This document shows, in pieces, positions 1 to 6,476 of a DNA stretch of 11,786 nucleotides. Every line of letters starts with the position of its first letter. The first letter of the stretch is position 1. A model generated the notes under the pieces. The model saw only the letters and a list, made by a program, of their open reading frames with translations. It was not told where the DNA came from and did no database searches. Made by a program: the position numbers and the translations under genes. Source of the DNA: Candidatus Blautia intestinipullorum (lineage in GTDB: Bacteria > Bacillota > Clostridia > Lachnospirales > Lachnospiraceae); assembly GCA_019120475.1 (NCBI GenBank), contig DWVA01000101.1, positions 1 to 11,786 of the forward strand, given 5' to 3'.

Positions 1-5
1 AAGCT

Positions 6-836
6 ATGAGCAGTTCTTTCCAATCCCAGGAAAAAACAGGATATCTGAATGAAGATTTCCGGCTGTTCCATATAAAGGACCAGATACAAAAAGATTATCA
101 CTATCATTATCACGATTTTCATAAGATCATCATTTTTCTTTCAGGAAAAGTAAGCTACCACATAGAGGGAAAAACCTACCACCTGAGTCCATGGGATATC
201 CTTCTGGTCAGCCGGGGCGCCATCCACAAACCGGAAATAGATTTTTCTCTTCCGTATGAGCGGTTTATTCTCTGGATACGGAAAGACATCCAGTACGCTG
301 AACTGAATACATGTTTTCAAAAAGCTAATGACAGAAGCTTCAGCCTGATCCGTCTGGATTCCCGTCTGCAGGAACGCATAAAGGATATTCTTCCTGAACT
401 GGAAAGATCCTTCCGGGAAAAAAAGTTTGGAGACAGTCTTCTCAGAAAGGCACTGTTTACTCAGTTCCTGGTCTATGTAAATCGGATATTTCTGGAAAAA
501 CAGTATATTACGGACCAGAAATCCTATTCCTCCGACTCCCGGATCGAAGGACTTCTCCGGTATATCAATCTTCATCTGACGGATGAGCTTTCCATTGACA
601 GTCTTTCGGAACGTTTCTTCTTCAGTAAGTACCATTTAATGAGAAAGTTCAAAGAAGAAACCGGTTATACGATCCATAGCTATATCGTCAGCAAGAGGCT
701 TTTTCTGGCGCGCTCCCTTCTCTCTCAGGGCGCTCCTGTCATGAAAGCCGCCTCCCAAAGCGGATTCCGGGATTACACGGCCTTTGTCCGCGCATATAAA
801 AAACAGTTCGGGGCTCCGCCCTCACAGAGATTTTGA
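6..836 (+). CDS. AraC-family transcriptional regulator with N-terminal cupin domain
   Basis: A 276-residue DNA-binding regulator with two parts. Residues about 30-80 look like a cupin-type sensor: a His-rich HYHYHDFHK stretch, a strand-turn LSGKVSYHIEGK, then SPWDILLVSRGAIHKP, typical of AraC regulators that sense small molecules or sugars. Residues about 180-276 hold the two helix-turn-helix units. The first is around LSIDSLSERFFFSKYHLMRKFKEETG. The second is around VMKAASQSGFRDYTAFVRAYKKQFG, which includes the family's GF-D-Y--F-R-YKK-FG-P signature. Length is normal for the family. Only 5 bases lie upstream in the window, so no ribosome binding site is visible and the true start could lie outside. 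The ligand and targets cannot be read from the sequence. The nitroreductase on the same strand is a possible target by proximity only. No clear terminator follows the stop codon. Confidence 0.93.
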   Translation: MSSSFQSQEKTGYLNEDFRLFHIKDQIQKDYHYHYHDFHKIIIFLSGKVSYHIEGKTYHLSPWDILLVSRGAIHKPEIDFSLPYERFILWIRKDIQYAELNTCFQKANDRSFSLIRLDSRLQERIKDILPELERSFREKKFGDSLLRKALFTQFLVYVNRIFLEKQYITDQKSYSSDSRIEGLLRYINLHLTDELSIDSLSERFFFSKYHLMRKFKEETGYTIHSYIVSKRLFLARSLLSQGAPVMKAASQSGFRDYTAFVRAYKKQFGAPPSQRF

Positions 837-888
837 TTTTTGCTGACATCTATTGATCTTACGCTCAGAAGCTGTTTTCCTTTATTTA

Positions 889-917
889 TTGCATTTTCCC
901 GAAAAGGATGCCATAAT
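889..917 (+). promoter_or_regulatory. Predicted sigma-A promoter for the nitroreductase
   Basis: A -35 element TTGCAT (889-894) and a -10 element CATAAT (912-917) are separated by exactly 17 bases in the gap between the AraC-type gene and the nitroreductase. This would give a leader of roughly 95 bases. It suggests the nitroreductase can be transcribed on its own, although read-through from the regulator is not excluded. Read by eye only. Confidence 0.45.
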
Positions 918-1018
918 TATTTTAGCTTCAGCGCAGCGTTCATATACAGAGGAAACATTTCGCCTGCATCTTGTACGCTGCCGGAAACACAGAATTTCAA
1001 AAACAGGAGGAGTTACTT

Positions 1019-1555
1019 ATGGAATTTCAGGAACTGATCGAAAAAAGAAGAAGTATCCGTAAATACAGCACGGACGGCAAAGTATCAAGAGACGACATTC
1101 TTACCGTCATCAAAGCCGCCCAGGAGGCGCCTTCCTGGAAGAATTCCCAGACAGGCCGTTACTATTGTATTCTCTCTGAAGATATGACGGAACGTTTCAG
1201 AGAAGAATGTCTCCCGGAGCTTAACCGCACAAAATCGCAGAACGCAGCGCTTATTGTCACCACTTTTGTACGTGACCGGGCCGGATTCCAGAAAGACGGA
1301 TCCCCTGACAATGAACTGGGCAACGGCTGGGGCTGCTATGATCTGGGACTCCAGAATGAAAACCTGATCCTGAAAGCGTCGGAACTTGGATACTCCACTT
1401 TGATCATGGGAATCCGTGACGCCGATAATATCCGCAAACTGCTGGATATCCCCCAGGAAGAGATCATCGTAGCGGTGATCGCTGTTGGAAAAGCCGCTGA
1501 AGAACCTGCGCGGCCGAAACGCAGGGAAATCGAAGAAATTGTAAGATTCTATTAA
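1019..1555 (+). CDS. Nitroreductase-family FMN-dependent oxidoreductase
   Basis: A 178-residue cytoplasmic flavoprotein of the nitroreductase superfamily, which uses NAD(P)H to reduce nitro compounds, quinones or flavins. The substrate here is unknown. The N-terminal RRSIRKY (residues 10-16) is the phosphate-contacting FMN motif, followed by the APSWKNSQ segment (37-44) usual in the family. LGYSTLIMGIRD (123-134) and the C-terminal VIAVGKAAEEPARPKR (153-168) match the conserved flavin-binding end, including the GK-AEEP-RPKR tail. The start at 1019 is chosen because AGGAGG (1005-1010) sits 8 bases upstream. An in-frame TTG at 971 has no such site. The size is that of the compact nitroreductases. 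The gene ends about 110 bases before the convergent secA. A short TCCGG-TTCG-CCGGA hairpin (1579-1592) follows it without a good T-run. Confidence 0.93.
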   Translation: MEFQELIEKRRSIRKYSTDGKVSRDDILTVIKAAQEAPSWKNSQTGRYYCILSEDMTERFREECLPELNRTKSQNAALIVTTFVRDRAGFQKDGSPDNELGNGWGCYDLGLQNENLILKASELGYSTLIMGIRDADNIRKLLDIPQEEIIVAVIAVGKAAEEPARPKRREIEEIVRFY

Positions 1556-1613
1556 TACCCGAAAAGGAGAATGAAGACTCCGGTTCGCCGGACTATTTCC
1601 GTCCTTCTCTGAT

Positions 1614-1655
1614 AAAAAACCGGATGACTTCCATTACTGGAAACCACCCGGTTTT
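1614..1655 (-). terminator. Intrinsic terminator of secA
   Basis: Read on the minus strand, AAAACCGG (1655-1648) pairs with CCGGTTTT (1623-1616). An inner TTCC/GGAA stem adds to the hairpin, and a T6 run (1619-1614) follows. It begins 11 bases after the secA stop codon. On the plus strand the tail is only TTTTCTTT, so it may also stop nitroreductase transcripts, but less well. Confidence 0.8.
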
Positions 1656-1665
1656 CTTTATCGTC

Positions 1666-4242
1666 TTACGCTTTCATCAGCTTGCGGCCGCAGCACTGTT
1701 TGTATTTCTTTCCGCTTCCGCATGGACAGGGATCATTTGGATAAACCTTCTCTTCTTTCCTCTGGACCGGCTTGCGGACAGAAGTATCGTCCTTGTTGGT
1801 TCCCGTCACTTTCGCTACCTGTTCACGCTCGATCTTCTGTTCTACATGAACGTGATACAGCATCCGGACTGTGTCCTCCTGAATCGCGTTTGTCATCTCA
1901 TTAAACATATCGTACGCACTCATCTTGTATTCCACAACCGGATCTCTCTGGCCGTAGCCTACAAGACCAATACCCTGGCGGAGGATTTCCATATCGTCAA
2001 TATGATCCATCCACTTACTGTCAATACATTTCAAAAGAACTACGCGCTCCAGCTCCCGAAGCTGCTCCGGCTCCGGAAACTCTGCTTCCTTAGCCTCGTA
2101 AAGCTTCACAGCCTCCTCCTTAAGGATGTGCTTCATCTCGTTCTTCTTTTTCTTCTGTACCTTCTCAGGAGTCAGCGGCTCCAGAGGGATAATGGGCAGA
2201 AGGACGGAATTAAATTCCTCCAGATTCCACTCAGAGGAATCCACATCGTCGGAAAGGCATCTGTCTACCGCATTGTCTACAATATCCGTGATCATCTTAT
2301 AAATAGAGTCGCGCATGTTCTCTCCGTCGAGTACCTGGCGGCGTTCTTTATAAATGATCTCGCGCTGTTCGTTGTTTACCTGGTCATAGTCAAGAAGATT
2401 TTTACGGATACCGAAGTTATTAAACTCAATCTTCTCCTGCGCCTTCTGGATCGCGTTGGAAAGCATCTTATGCTCAATCTGCTCATTTTCAGCCACACCA
2501 AGAGAAGTAAAGATCTTCATCAGACGTTCGGAACCGAAAAGACGCATCAGATCGTCCTCAAGGGAAATATAGAAACGGGATTCACCCGGATCTCCCTGAC
2601 GTCCGGAACGTCCGCGGAGCTGATTGTCGATACGTCTTGATTCATGACGTTCTGTACCGATGATTTTCAGACCTCCGGCAGCTCTGGCCACATCGTCCAG
2701 CTTGATATCTGTACCACGGCCCGCCATGTTAGTAGCAATTGTAACCGCTCCTGCCTGTCCTGCCTGAGCGACAATCTCTGCCTCAAGCTCATGGAACTTG
2801 GCGTTCAGTACATTGTGAGGGATTCCTTCCCTGCGCAGCATCTTGCTGAGCAGCTCGGACGTCTCAATGGTAATGGTACCTACCAGAACAGGCTGCTGCT
2901 TTTCATGGGCTTCTTTGACCGCCTGGACTACCGCATTGAATTTTTCTTTCTTTGTCATGTAAACAGCATCTTCCAGGTCCACACGCTGTACCGGCTTATT
3001 CGTGGGAATTTCCACAACGTCCATTCCATAAATATCGCGGAATTCTTTTTCCTCAGTCAGCGCGGTACCTGTCATGCCGCCCTTTTTGTCGTATTTGTTA
3101 AAGAAGTTCTGGAAAGTGATCGTCGCAAGCGTCTTGCTCTCTCTTTTTACCTTCACATGCTCCTTCGCTTCAATTGCCTGATGAAGTCCGTCAGAATAAC
3201 GGCGTCCCGGCATGATACGTCCGGTAAATTCATCAACGATCAGGATTTCATCGTCTTTCACCACATAGTCCTGATCTTTGTGCATCAGATTATGCGCGCG
3301 GAGAGCAAGGATAATATTATGCTGGATCTCCAGGTTCTCCGGATCCGCAAGGTTTTCAATGTGGAAGAAATTTTCCACTTTCTTGACGCCCTGCTCGGTC
3401 AGGTTGACGATCTTGTCCTTTTCATTGACAACGAAATCTCCCGTCTCCACAACCTCTTCGCCCATGATGGCGGCCATCTTTGTCATTTCATGGCTGGCTT
3501 CGCCCCGTTCAAGCTGCTGCGCAAGAATATCACAGACTTCATAGAGTTTTGTAGATTTACCGCTCTGGCCGGAAATGATCAGAGGGGTACGGGCCTCGTC
3601 GATGAGAACGGAGTCCACCTCATCGATGATACAGTAATGAAGTTCTCTCTGCACAAGCTGTTCTTTGTAGATGACCATATTGTCACGAAGGTAATCAAAT
3701 CCCAGCTCATTATTCGTCACATAAGTAATGTCACAGCCATATGCCGCGCGGCGCTCCTCCGGCTTCATTTCATTAAGGACTACGCCTACCGTCAGGCCAA
3801 GGAATTCATGAACCTTTCCCATCCACTCCGCGTCACGCTTTGCCAGATAATCATTGACTGTTACGATATGGACACCGCGGCCCTCCAGAGCGTTCAGATA
3901 AGCCGGAAGGGTGGACACCAGGGTCTTGCCTTCACCTGTCTTCATCTCTGCGATACGGCCCTGATGAAGAATAATACCGCCGATGATCTGCACACGGTAA
4001 TGCTCCATGCCAAGGACACGTCTTGCCGCCTCACGTACTGTTGCAAACGCCTCAGGCAGAAGATCATCCAGGGTTTCTCCCTCTGCCAGACGCTTCTTAT
4101 ATTCTCTTGTTTTTTCTCTCAGTTCTTCATCCGTTAATTTCTGCATCTCCGGGCGCAAAGATTCTGTTTTTTCCACCAGCGGCATGATACGTTTTACTTC
4201 ACGCTGGCTGTGCGTCCCGAATACTTTTGAAAACACGTTCAT
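1666..4242 (-). CDS. secA: Preprotein translocase ATPase SecA
   Basis: An 858-residue SecA, the motor ATPase that drives unfolded preproteins through the SecYEG channel at the cytoplasmic membrane face. Visible landmarks: Walker A MKTGEGKT (residues 100-107), TVNDYLAKRDAEWM (128-141), Walker B-type IIDEVDSVLIDEARTPLIISG (205-225), TGTALTEEKEF, TNMAGRGTDIKL, and the motif VI region RIDNQLRGRSGRQGDPGESR. The C-terminus carries the zinc-binding SecB/ribosome-interacting tail CPCGSGKKYKQCCG (Cys839, 841, 850, 851) after a charged, variable linker. AGGAGT (4253-4248) precedes the ATG by 5 bases, and length is normal. In many Firmicutes prfB follows secA. Here a terminator follows and the next gene is convergent, so secA is monocistronic. 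It is divergent from the NusG-II/Gx-transporter operon. Confidence 0.99.
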   Translation of the reverse strand: MNVFSKVFGTHSQREVKRIMPLVEKTESLRPEMQKLTDEELREKTREYKKRLAEGETLDDLLPEAFATVREAARRVLGMEHYRVQIIGGIILHQGRIAEMKTGEGKTLVSTLPAYLNALEGRGVHIVTVNDYLAKRDAEWMGKVHEFLGLTVGVVLNEMKPEERRAAYGCDITYVTNNELGFDYLRDNMVIYKEQLVQRELHYCIIDEVDSVLIDEARTPLIISGQSGKSTKLYEVCDILAQQLERGEASHEMTKMAAIMGEEVVETGDFVVNEKDKIVNLTEQGVKKVENFFHIENLADPENLEIQHNIILALRAHNLMHKDQDYVVKDDEILIVDEFTGRIMPGRRYSDGLHQAIEAKEHVKVKRESKTLATITFQNFFNKYDKKGGMTGTALTEEKEFRDIYGMDVVEIPTNKPVQRVDLEDAVYMTKKEKFNAVVQAVKEAHEKQQPVLVGTITIETSELLSKMLRREGIPHNVLNAKFHELEAEIVAQAGQAGAVTIATNMAGRGTDIKLDDVARAAGGLKIIGTERHESRRIDNQLRGRSGRQGDPGESRFYISLEDDLMRLFGSERLMKIFTSLGVAENEQIEHKMLSNAIQKAQEKIEFNNFGIRKNLLDYDQVNNEQREIIYKERRQVLDGENMRDSIYKMITDIVDNAVDRCLSDDVDSSEWNLEEFNSVLLPIIPLEPLTPEKVQKKKKNEMKHILKEEAVKLYEAKEAEFPEPEQLRELERVVLLKCIDSKWMDHIDDMEILRQGIGLVGYGQRDPVVEYKMSAYDMFNEMTNAIQEDTVRMLYHVHVEQKIEREQVAKVTGTNKDDTSVRKPVQRKEEKVYPNDPCPCGSGKKYKQCCGRKLMKA

Positions 4243-4283
4243 AATTTACTCCTGTTTATCTTTATTTCTACATAAATTTACGC

Positions 4284-4299
4284 TACGGAATCTTCCGTA
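4284..4299. repeat. Perfect palindrome in the secA leader
   Basis: TACGGAA-TC-TTCCGTA is a 7-bp perfect inverted repeat with a 2-base centre. It lies about 20-35 bases downstream of the expected secA transcription start and about 40 bases before its start codon. A 2-base loop is poor for an RNA hairpin, so a dimeric regulator site on DNA is at least as likely. The half-site CGGAA occurs again near the secA -35 (about 4346-4350). No regulator is known to me for this motif. Confidence 0.4.
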
Positions 4300-4326
4300 T
4301 TTTAGTTCATTTACGAAATCTCTTCT

Positions 4327-4355
4327 ATTCTATCACTTTCTTATACGGAAAACAA
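4327..4355 (-). promoter_or_regulatory. Predicted secA promoter, extended -10
   Basis: On the minus strand a -35 TTGTTT (4355-4350) and a -10 TAGAAT (4332-4327) are spaced by 17 bases. A TGA precedes the -10, giving the extended TGnTAGAAT form. The implied 5' leader is about 75 bases, contains the TACGGAA palindrome, and leads into the AGGAGT ribosome binding site of secA. Confidence 0.65.
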
Positions 4356-4416
4356 TGAATTTTTCTTGAATAAAGTATGTCGGCGCGGCAGTTCCGCCGA
4401 AGAGCGAACCCTCCGC

Positions 4417-4445
4417 TTGCCGCCGGTTATATTCTGTGATATGAT
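4417..4445 (+). promoter_or_regulatory. Predicted promoter of the NusG-II/Gx-transporter operon
   Basis: TTGCCG (4417-4422) and TATGAT (4440-4445) are separated by 17 bases, and TGA directly precedes the -10 as in extended promoters. The -35 lies in a GC-rich patch (4381-4426). There GCGGCA (4385-4390) and TGCCGC (4418-4423) form an inverted repeat that overlaps the -35, a possible operator. The secA promoter lies about 60 bases away on the opposite strand. Confidence 0.55.
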
Positions 4446-4501
4446 GATTTCCACAAAACATGCAAAACCCTCATACATCATTTACAGAACAGGAGTTTAT
4501 T

Positions 4502-4870
4502 TTGAAGAAAAAGGAAGTTTTATTTATTGCCGGAATACTTGTCTTTGCCCTTGCCCTTTGGGGATTTCTGACAGTGCTGCGCCGAGGAGATTACGGCTCT
4601 GTCCGCATCACTGTAAACGGCGAAGAGTACGGAACCTACTCTCTGGCGGAGAACCAGAAGATTTCCATAAACGATACAAATGTATGTGAGATCAAAGATG
4701 GAAAAGTCAAAATGATCGAGGCGGACTGTCCGGATCACCTCTGCATGAAACAGCCGGCTGTGGGCAGTTCCGGAGGCACGATCGTCTGTCTGCCGAACAA
4801 AGTTGTGATAGAAGGAGAAAAAACCGCTGATTCAGAAACAGATTCCTCTGCTTTTGACACGGTCGTATAA
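4502..4870 (+). CDS. Membrane-anchored NusG domain II protein (EetA-like)
   Basis: A 122-residue protein. The start is a TTG at 4502, chosen because AGGAG (4491-4495) lies 6 bases upstream and because it places a KKKE basic end directly before the hydrophobic segment. The upstream ATG at 4460 has no such site and would add a hydrophilic tail. Residues about 5-26 form one transmembrane helix or uncleaved signal. The rest is an extracytoplasmic NusG-II-type domain: VRITVNGEEYGTYSL, then EADCPDHLCMKQPAV and GGTIVCLPNKVVIEG. Its conserved cysteines are Cys76, Cys81 and Cys96. Despite the name this is not the transcription factor NusG. Family members pair with Gx-transporter proteins, and such a pair (EetA/EetB) occurs in Listeria-type extracellular electron transfer loci. 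The biochemical role is unsettled. The next gene starts 3 bases after the stop. Confidence 0.85.
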   Translation: MKKKEVLFIAGILVFALALWGFLTVLRRGDYGSVRITVNGEEYGTYSLAENQKISINDTNVCEIKDGKVKMIEADCPDHLCMKQPAVGSSGGTIVCLPNKVVIEGEKTADSETDSSAFDTVV

Positions 4871-4873
4871 GAT

Positions 4874-5362
4874 ATGTATCAGAAAAAAACAGCATATCTG
4901 GGAGTTTTCGCAGCCGTTGCCATTATTTTCGGCTATGTGGAATCCCTGTTCCCTTTTTTTGCGGGAATTCCCGGAATCAAGCTTGGCCTTGCAAATCTGG
5001 CCGTTCTCTTTATCCTTGAAAAATATACCTGGAAGGAAGCCGCTCTTGTTTCCGCAGTCCGGATTCTTGTCATCGGTTTTCTGTTCGGAAACATGTTCAG
5101 CATACTCTACAGTCTCGCCGGCGCGGCTCTCAGTCTTGCGGTTATGACGCTGATGAAAAAAAGAGCCGGATTCAGCATTCTCGGCGTCAGCGTTTCCGGC
5201 GGAGTTTCCCACAATATCGGCCAGCTCATCATAGCAGCTCTGATCGTGGAAAACACCGCATTTTTATACTATGCCCCTGTTCTCATTATTTCAGGCGTGA
5301 TCACCGGGCTTTTGATCGGTCTTCTGACCCGGGAGGTCTTGAAAAGGATCCCGGATTCATAA
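4874..5362 (+). CDS. Gx transporter family / heptaprenyl diphosphate synthase component I-like membrane protein (EetB-like)
   Basis: A 162-residue, strongly hydrophobic integral membrane protein with about five predicted helices (roughly 7-27, 38-49, 57-76, 78-95 and 113-155, the last possibly two). Conserved family segments are visible: PGIKLGLANLAVLFILEKY (33-51), AALSLAVM (84-91) and GVSVSGGVSHNIGQL (104-118). The family resembles ECF-transporter S components and is often annotated as heptaprenyl diphosphate synthase subunit I. That enzymatic label is doubtful, and transport of a small molecule is an inference. No good ribosome binding site precedes the ATG, which lies 3 bases after the stop of the NusG-II gene, so translational coupling is likely. 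The gene ends 10 bases before the convergent apbE-type gene, and no intrinsic terminator is visible in that gap. Confidence 0.88.
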   Translation: MYQKKTAYLGVFAAVAIIFGYVESLFPFFAGIPGIKLGLANLAVLFILEKYTWKEAALVSAVRILVIGFLFGNMFSILYSLAGAALSLAVMTLMKKRAGFSILGVSVSGGVSHNIGQLIIAALIVENTAFLYYAPVLIISGVITGLLIGLLTREVLKRIPDS

Positions 5363-5372
5363 AAAACCGCGG

Positions 5373-6476
5373 TCAATCAAAGCTGTCCCGGATCGTATAA
5401 GTATTTTTCATCAGTTCAAACCTGGATTTCATTCCATCCGTCAGATAGATATTATGTTCTTCGTCTACAAAAGCCGCTTCTGCATTATATTTTTCCAGCA
5501 GAGGAAGCGCGTCCTCCGCCCCAAGGACAAAACATGCTGTGGACAGACCGTCTGCAAGCAGACCGTTTTCGCAGATTACTGTGACAGAAGTCAGCCCGTT
5601 CCATACGGGATAACCTGTCTCAGGATCCAGGATGTGATGATATCTTTTCCCGTCCTCCATGAAATATTTTTCATAGTCGCCGGAGGTGGAAAGAAATTCT
5701 CCTCCTTTTAACGTGATCACCCCAAGATATCCGCTTTCCTCCTCCCGGGGATCTCTAAGGGCCACTCTCCACGGAGTCTGATCCGGTTTTTCGCCATAGG
5801 CCATCACACTGCTGCCGCCCAGATTCAGGATCATTCCGCAGACTTCTTTCTGGTCCTTCAGGAAATCCATCACAATATCACAGCCGATTCCTTTTCCAGC
5901 CGCCCCCAGATCAAGGGCCGCGCCGCCTTTCAGCGTTACTTCATTTCCCTCCAGGATCAGATTTTCGTATCCTGTTTCTTCCAGAAGACTGTCAAGTTCC
6001 TTCTGGTCAGGAACATGAGGATTTTCGCCTCCGATATCCCACAGCCGTATCACCTTTCCCATAGTGGGATCAAAAGCTCCTCCGGAGTCTTCCGCCAGTT
6101 TCAGCGCTTTCTCCAGATATCCTGCAAGAGTGTCCGAAACCTGCACTGTCTTTCCCTTTGCCTGGTTTATTTTATACGTTTCGGATCCTTTTTCTGTCCA
6201 TGACAGGTATTTTTCTTCTGTTTCTCTCAGCATATCTCCGATCTCCGGATTCAGATCCTTACCGGAAGTATACAAAGTTTCCGACACTACCGTATCCATG
6301 GCAAAGTCCGTACCGGTGTACTGCTCTGTTTCCGCCCCCAAAACGGCGGCCGCCAGAATAAAAGACGCGCCTGCAACAGCAGCCGCTGCCATGACCTTTT
6401 TATGTATATTTCTTTTCTTTTTTCTTTCTTTATTGTTCAAATCTGAATTTCTGTTCATTCTTCCGTCCTGTATCAT
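5373..6476 (-). CDS. apbE: FAD:protein FMN transferase, ApbE family
   Basis: This enzyme transfers FMN from FAD to a Ser/Thr of extracytoplasmic flavoproteins such as Rnf/Nqr subunits or FMN-binding lipoproteins, using Mg2+. The 367 residues begin with a basic stretch and a hydrophobic segment (about 27-48), a signal or anchor for export. Family motifs: TDFAMDTVVS (56-65), GAFDPTMG (133-140), ALDLGAAGKGIGCD (187-200), LNLGGSSVMAYGEKP (217-231), TSGDYEKYF (264-272), YHHILDPETGYP (279-290) and the metal-binding ADGLSTACFVLGA (308-320). No lipobox Cys follows the hydrophobic segment, unlike many lipoprotein ApbEs. The ATG at 6476 overlaps the upstream stop as TAATG, which suggests coupling. Met7 (6458) has an AGGACGGA-like site and is an alternative start. 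No FMN-accepting substrate protein is in the window. Confidence 0.95.
   Translation of the reverse strand: MIQDGRMNRNSDLNNKERKKKRNIHKKVMAAAAVAGASFILAAAVLGAETEQYTGTDFAMDTVVSETLYTSGKDLNPEIGDMLRETEEKYLSWTEKGSETYKINQAKGKTVQVSDTLAGYLEKALKLAEDSGGAFDPTMGKVIRLWDIGGENPHVPDQKELDSLLEETGYENLILEGNEVTLKGGAALDLGAAGKGIGCDIVMDFLKDQKEVCGMILNLGGSSVMAYGEKPDQTPWRVALRDPREEESGYLGVITLKGGEFLSTSGDYEKYFMEDGKRYHHILDPETGYPVWNGLTSVTVICENGLLADGLSTACFVLGAEDALPLLEKYNAEAAFVDEEHNIYLTDGMKSRFELMKNTYTIRDSFD

Noticed and set aside
141..635. Minus-strand 164-codon frame opposite the AraC-type gene
   Set aside because: It is fully inside a clear AraC-family gene, with no recognisable domain and no ribosome binding site.
1579..1592. 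TCCGG-TTCG-CCGGA hairpin as the nitroreductase terminator
   Set aside because: The stem is only 5 bp and is followed by CTATTTCCG rather than a T-run, so it is at best a minor structure.
1624..4137. Long plus-strand open frames (338 and 497 codons) opposite secA
   Set aside because: They lie antisense to an unmistakable secA, encode Leu/His/Cys-rich sequence with no domain, and have no ribosome binding site. They are shadows of secA codon usage.
4502..4870. Transcription antiterminator NusG
   Set aside because: Only the NusG domain II-like fold is present, behind a membrane anchor. There is no NGN or KOW domain arrangement, so it is the extracytoplasmic family.
5363..5385. Terminator between the convergent Gx-transporter gene and apbE
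   Set aside because: On the minus strand ACCGCGGT followed by T6 looks suggestive, but it is a loopless palindrome that cannot form a stable hairpin. Nearby GATCC/GGATC arms are weak and interrupted.
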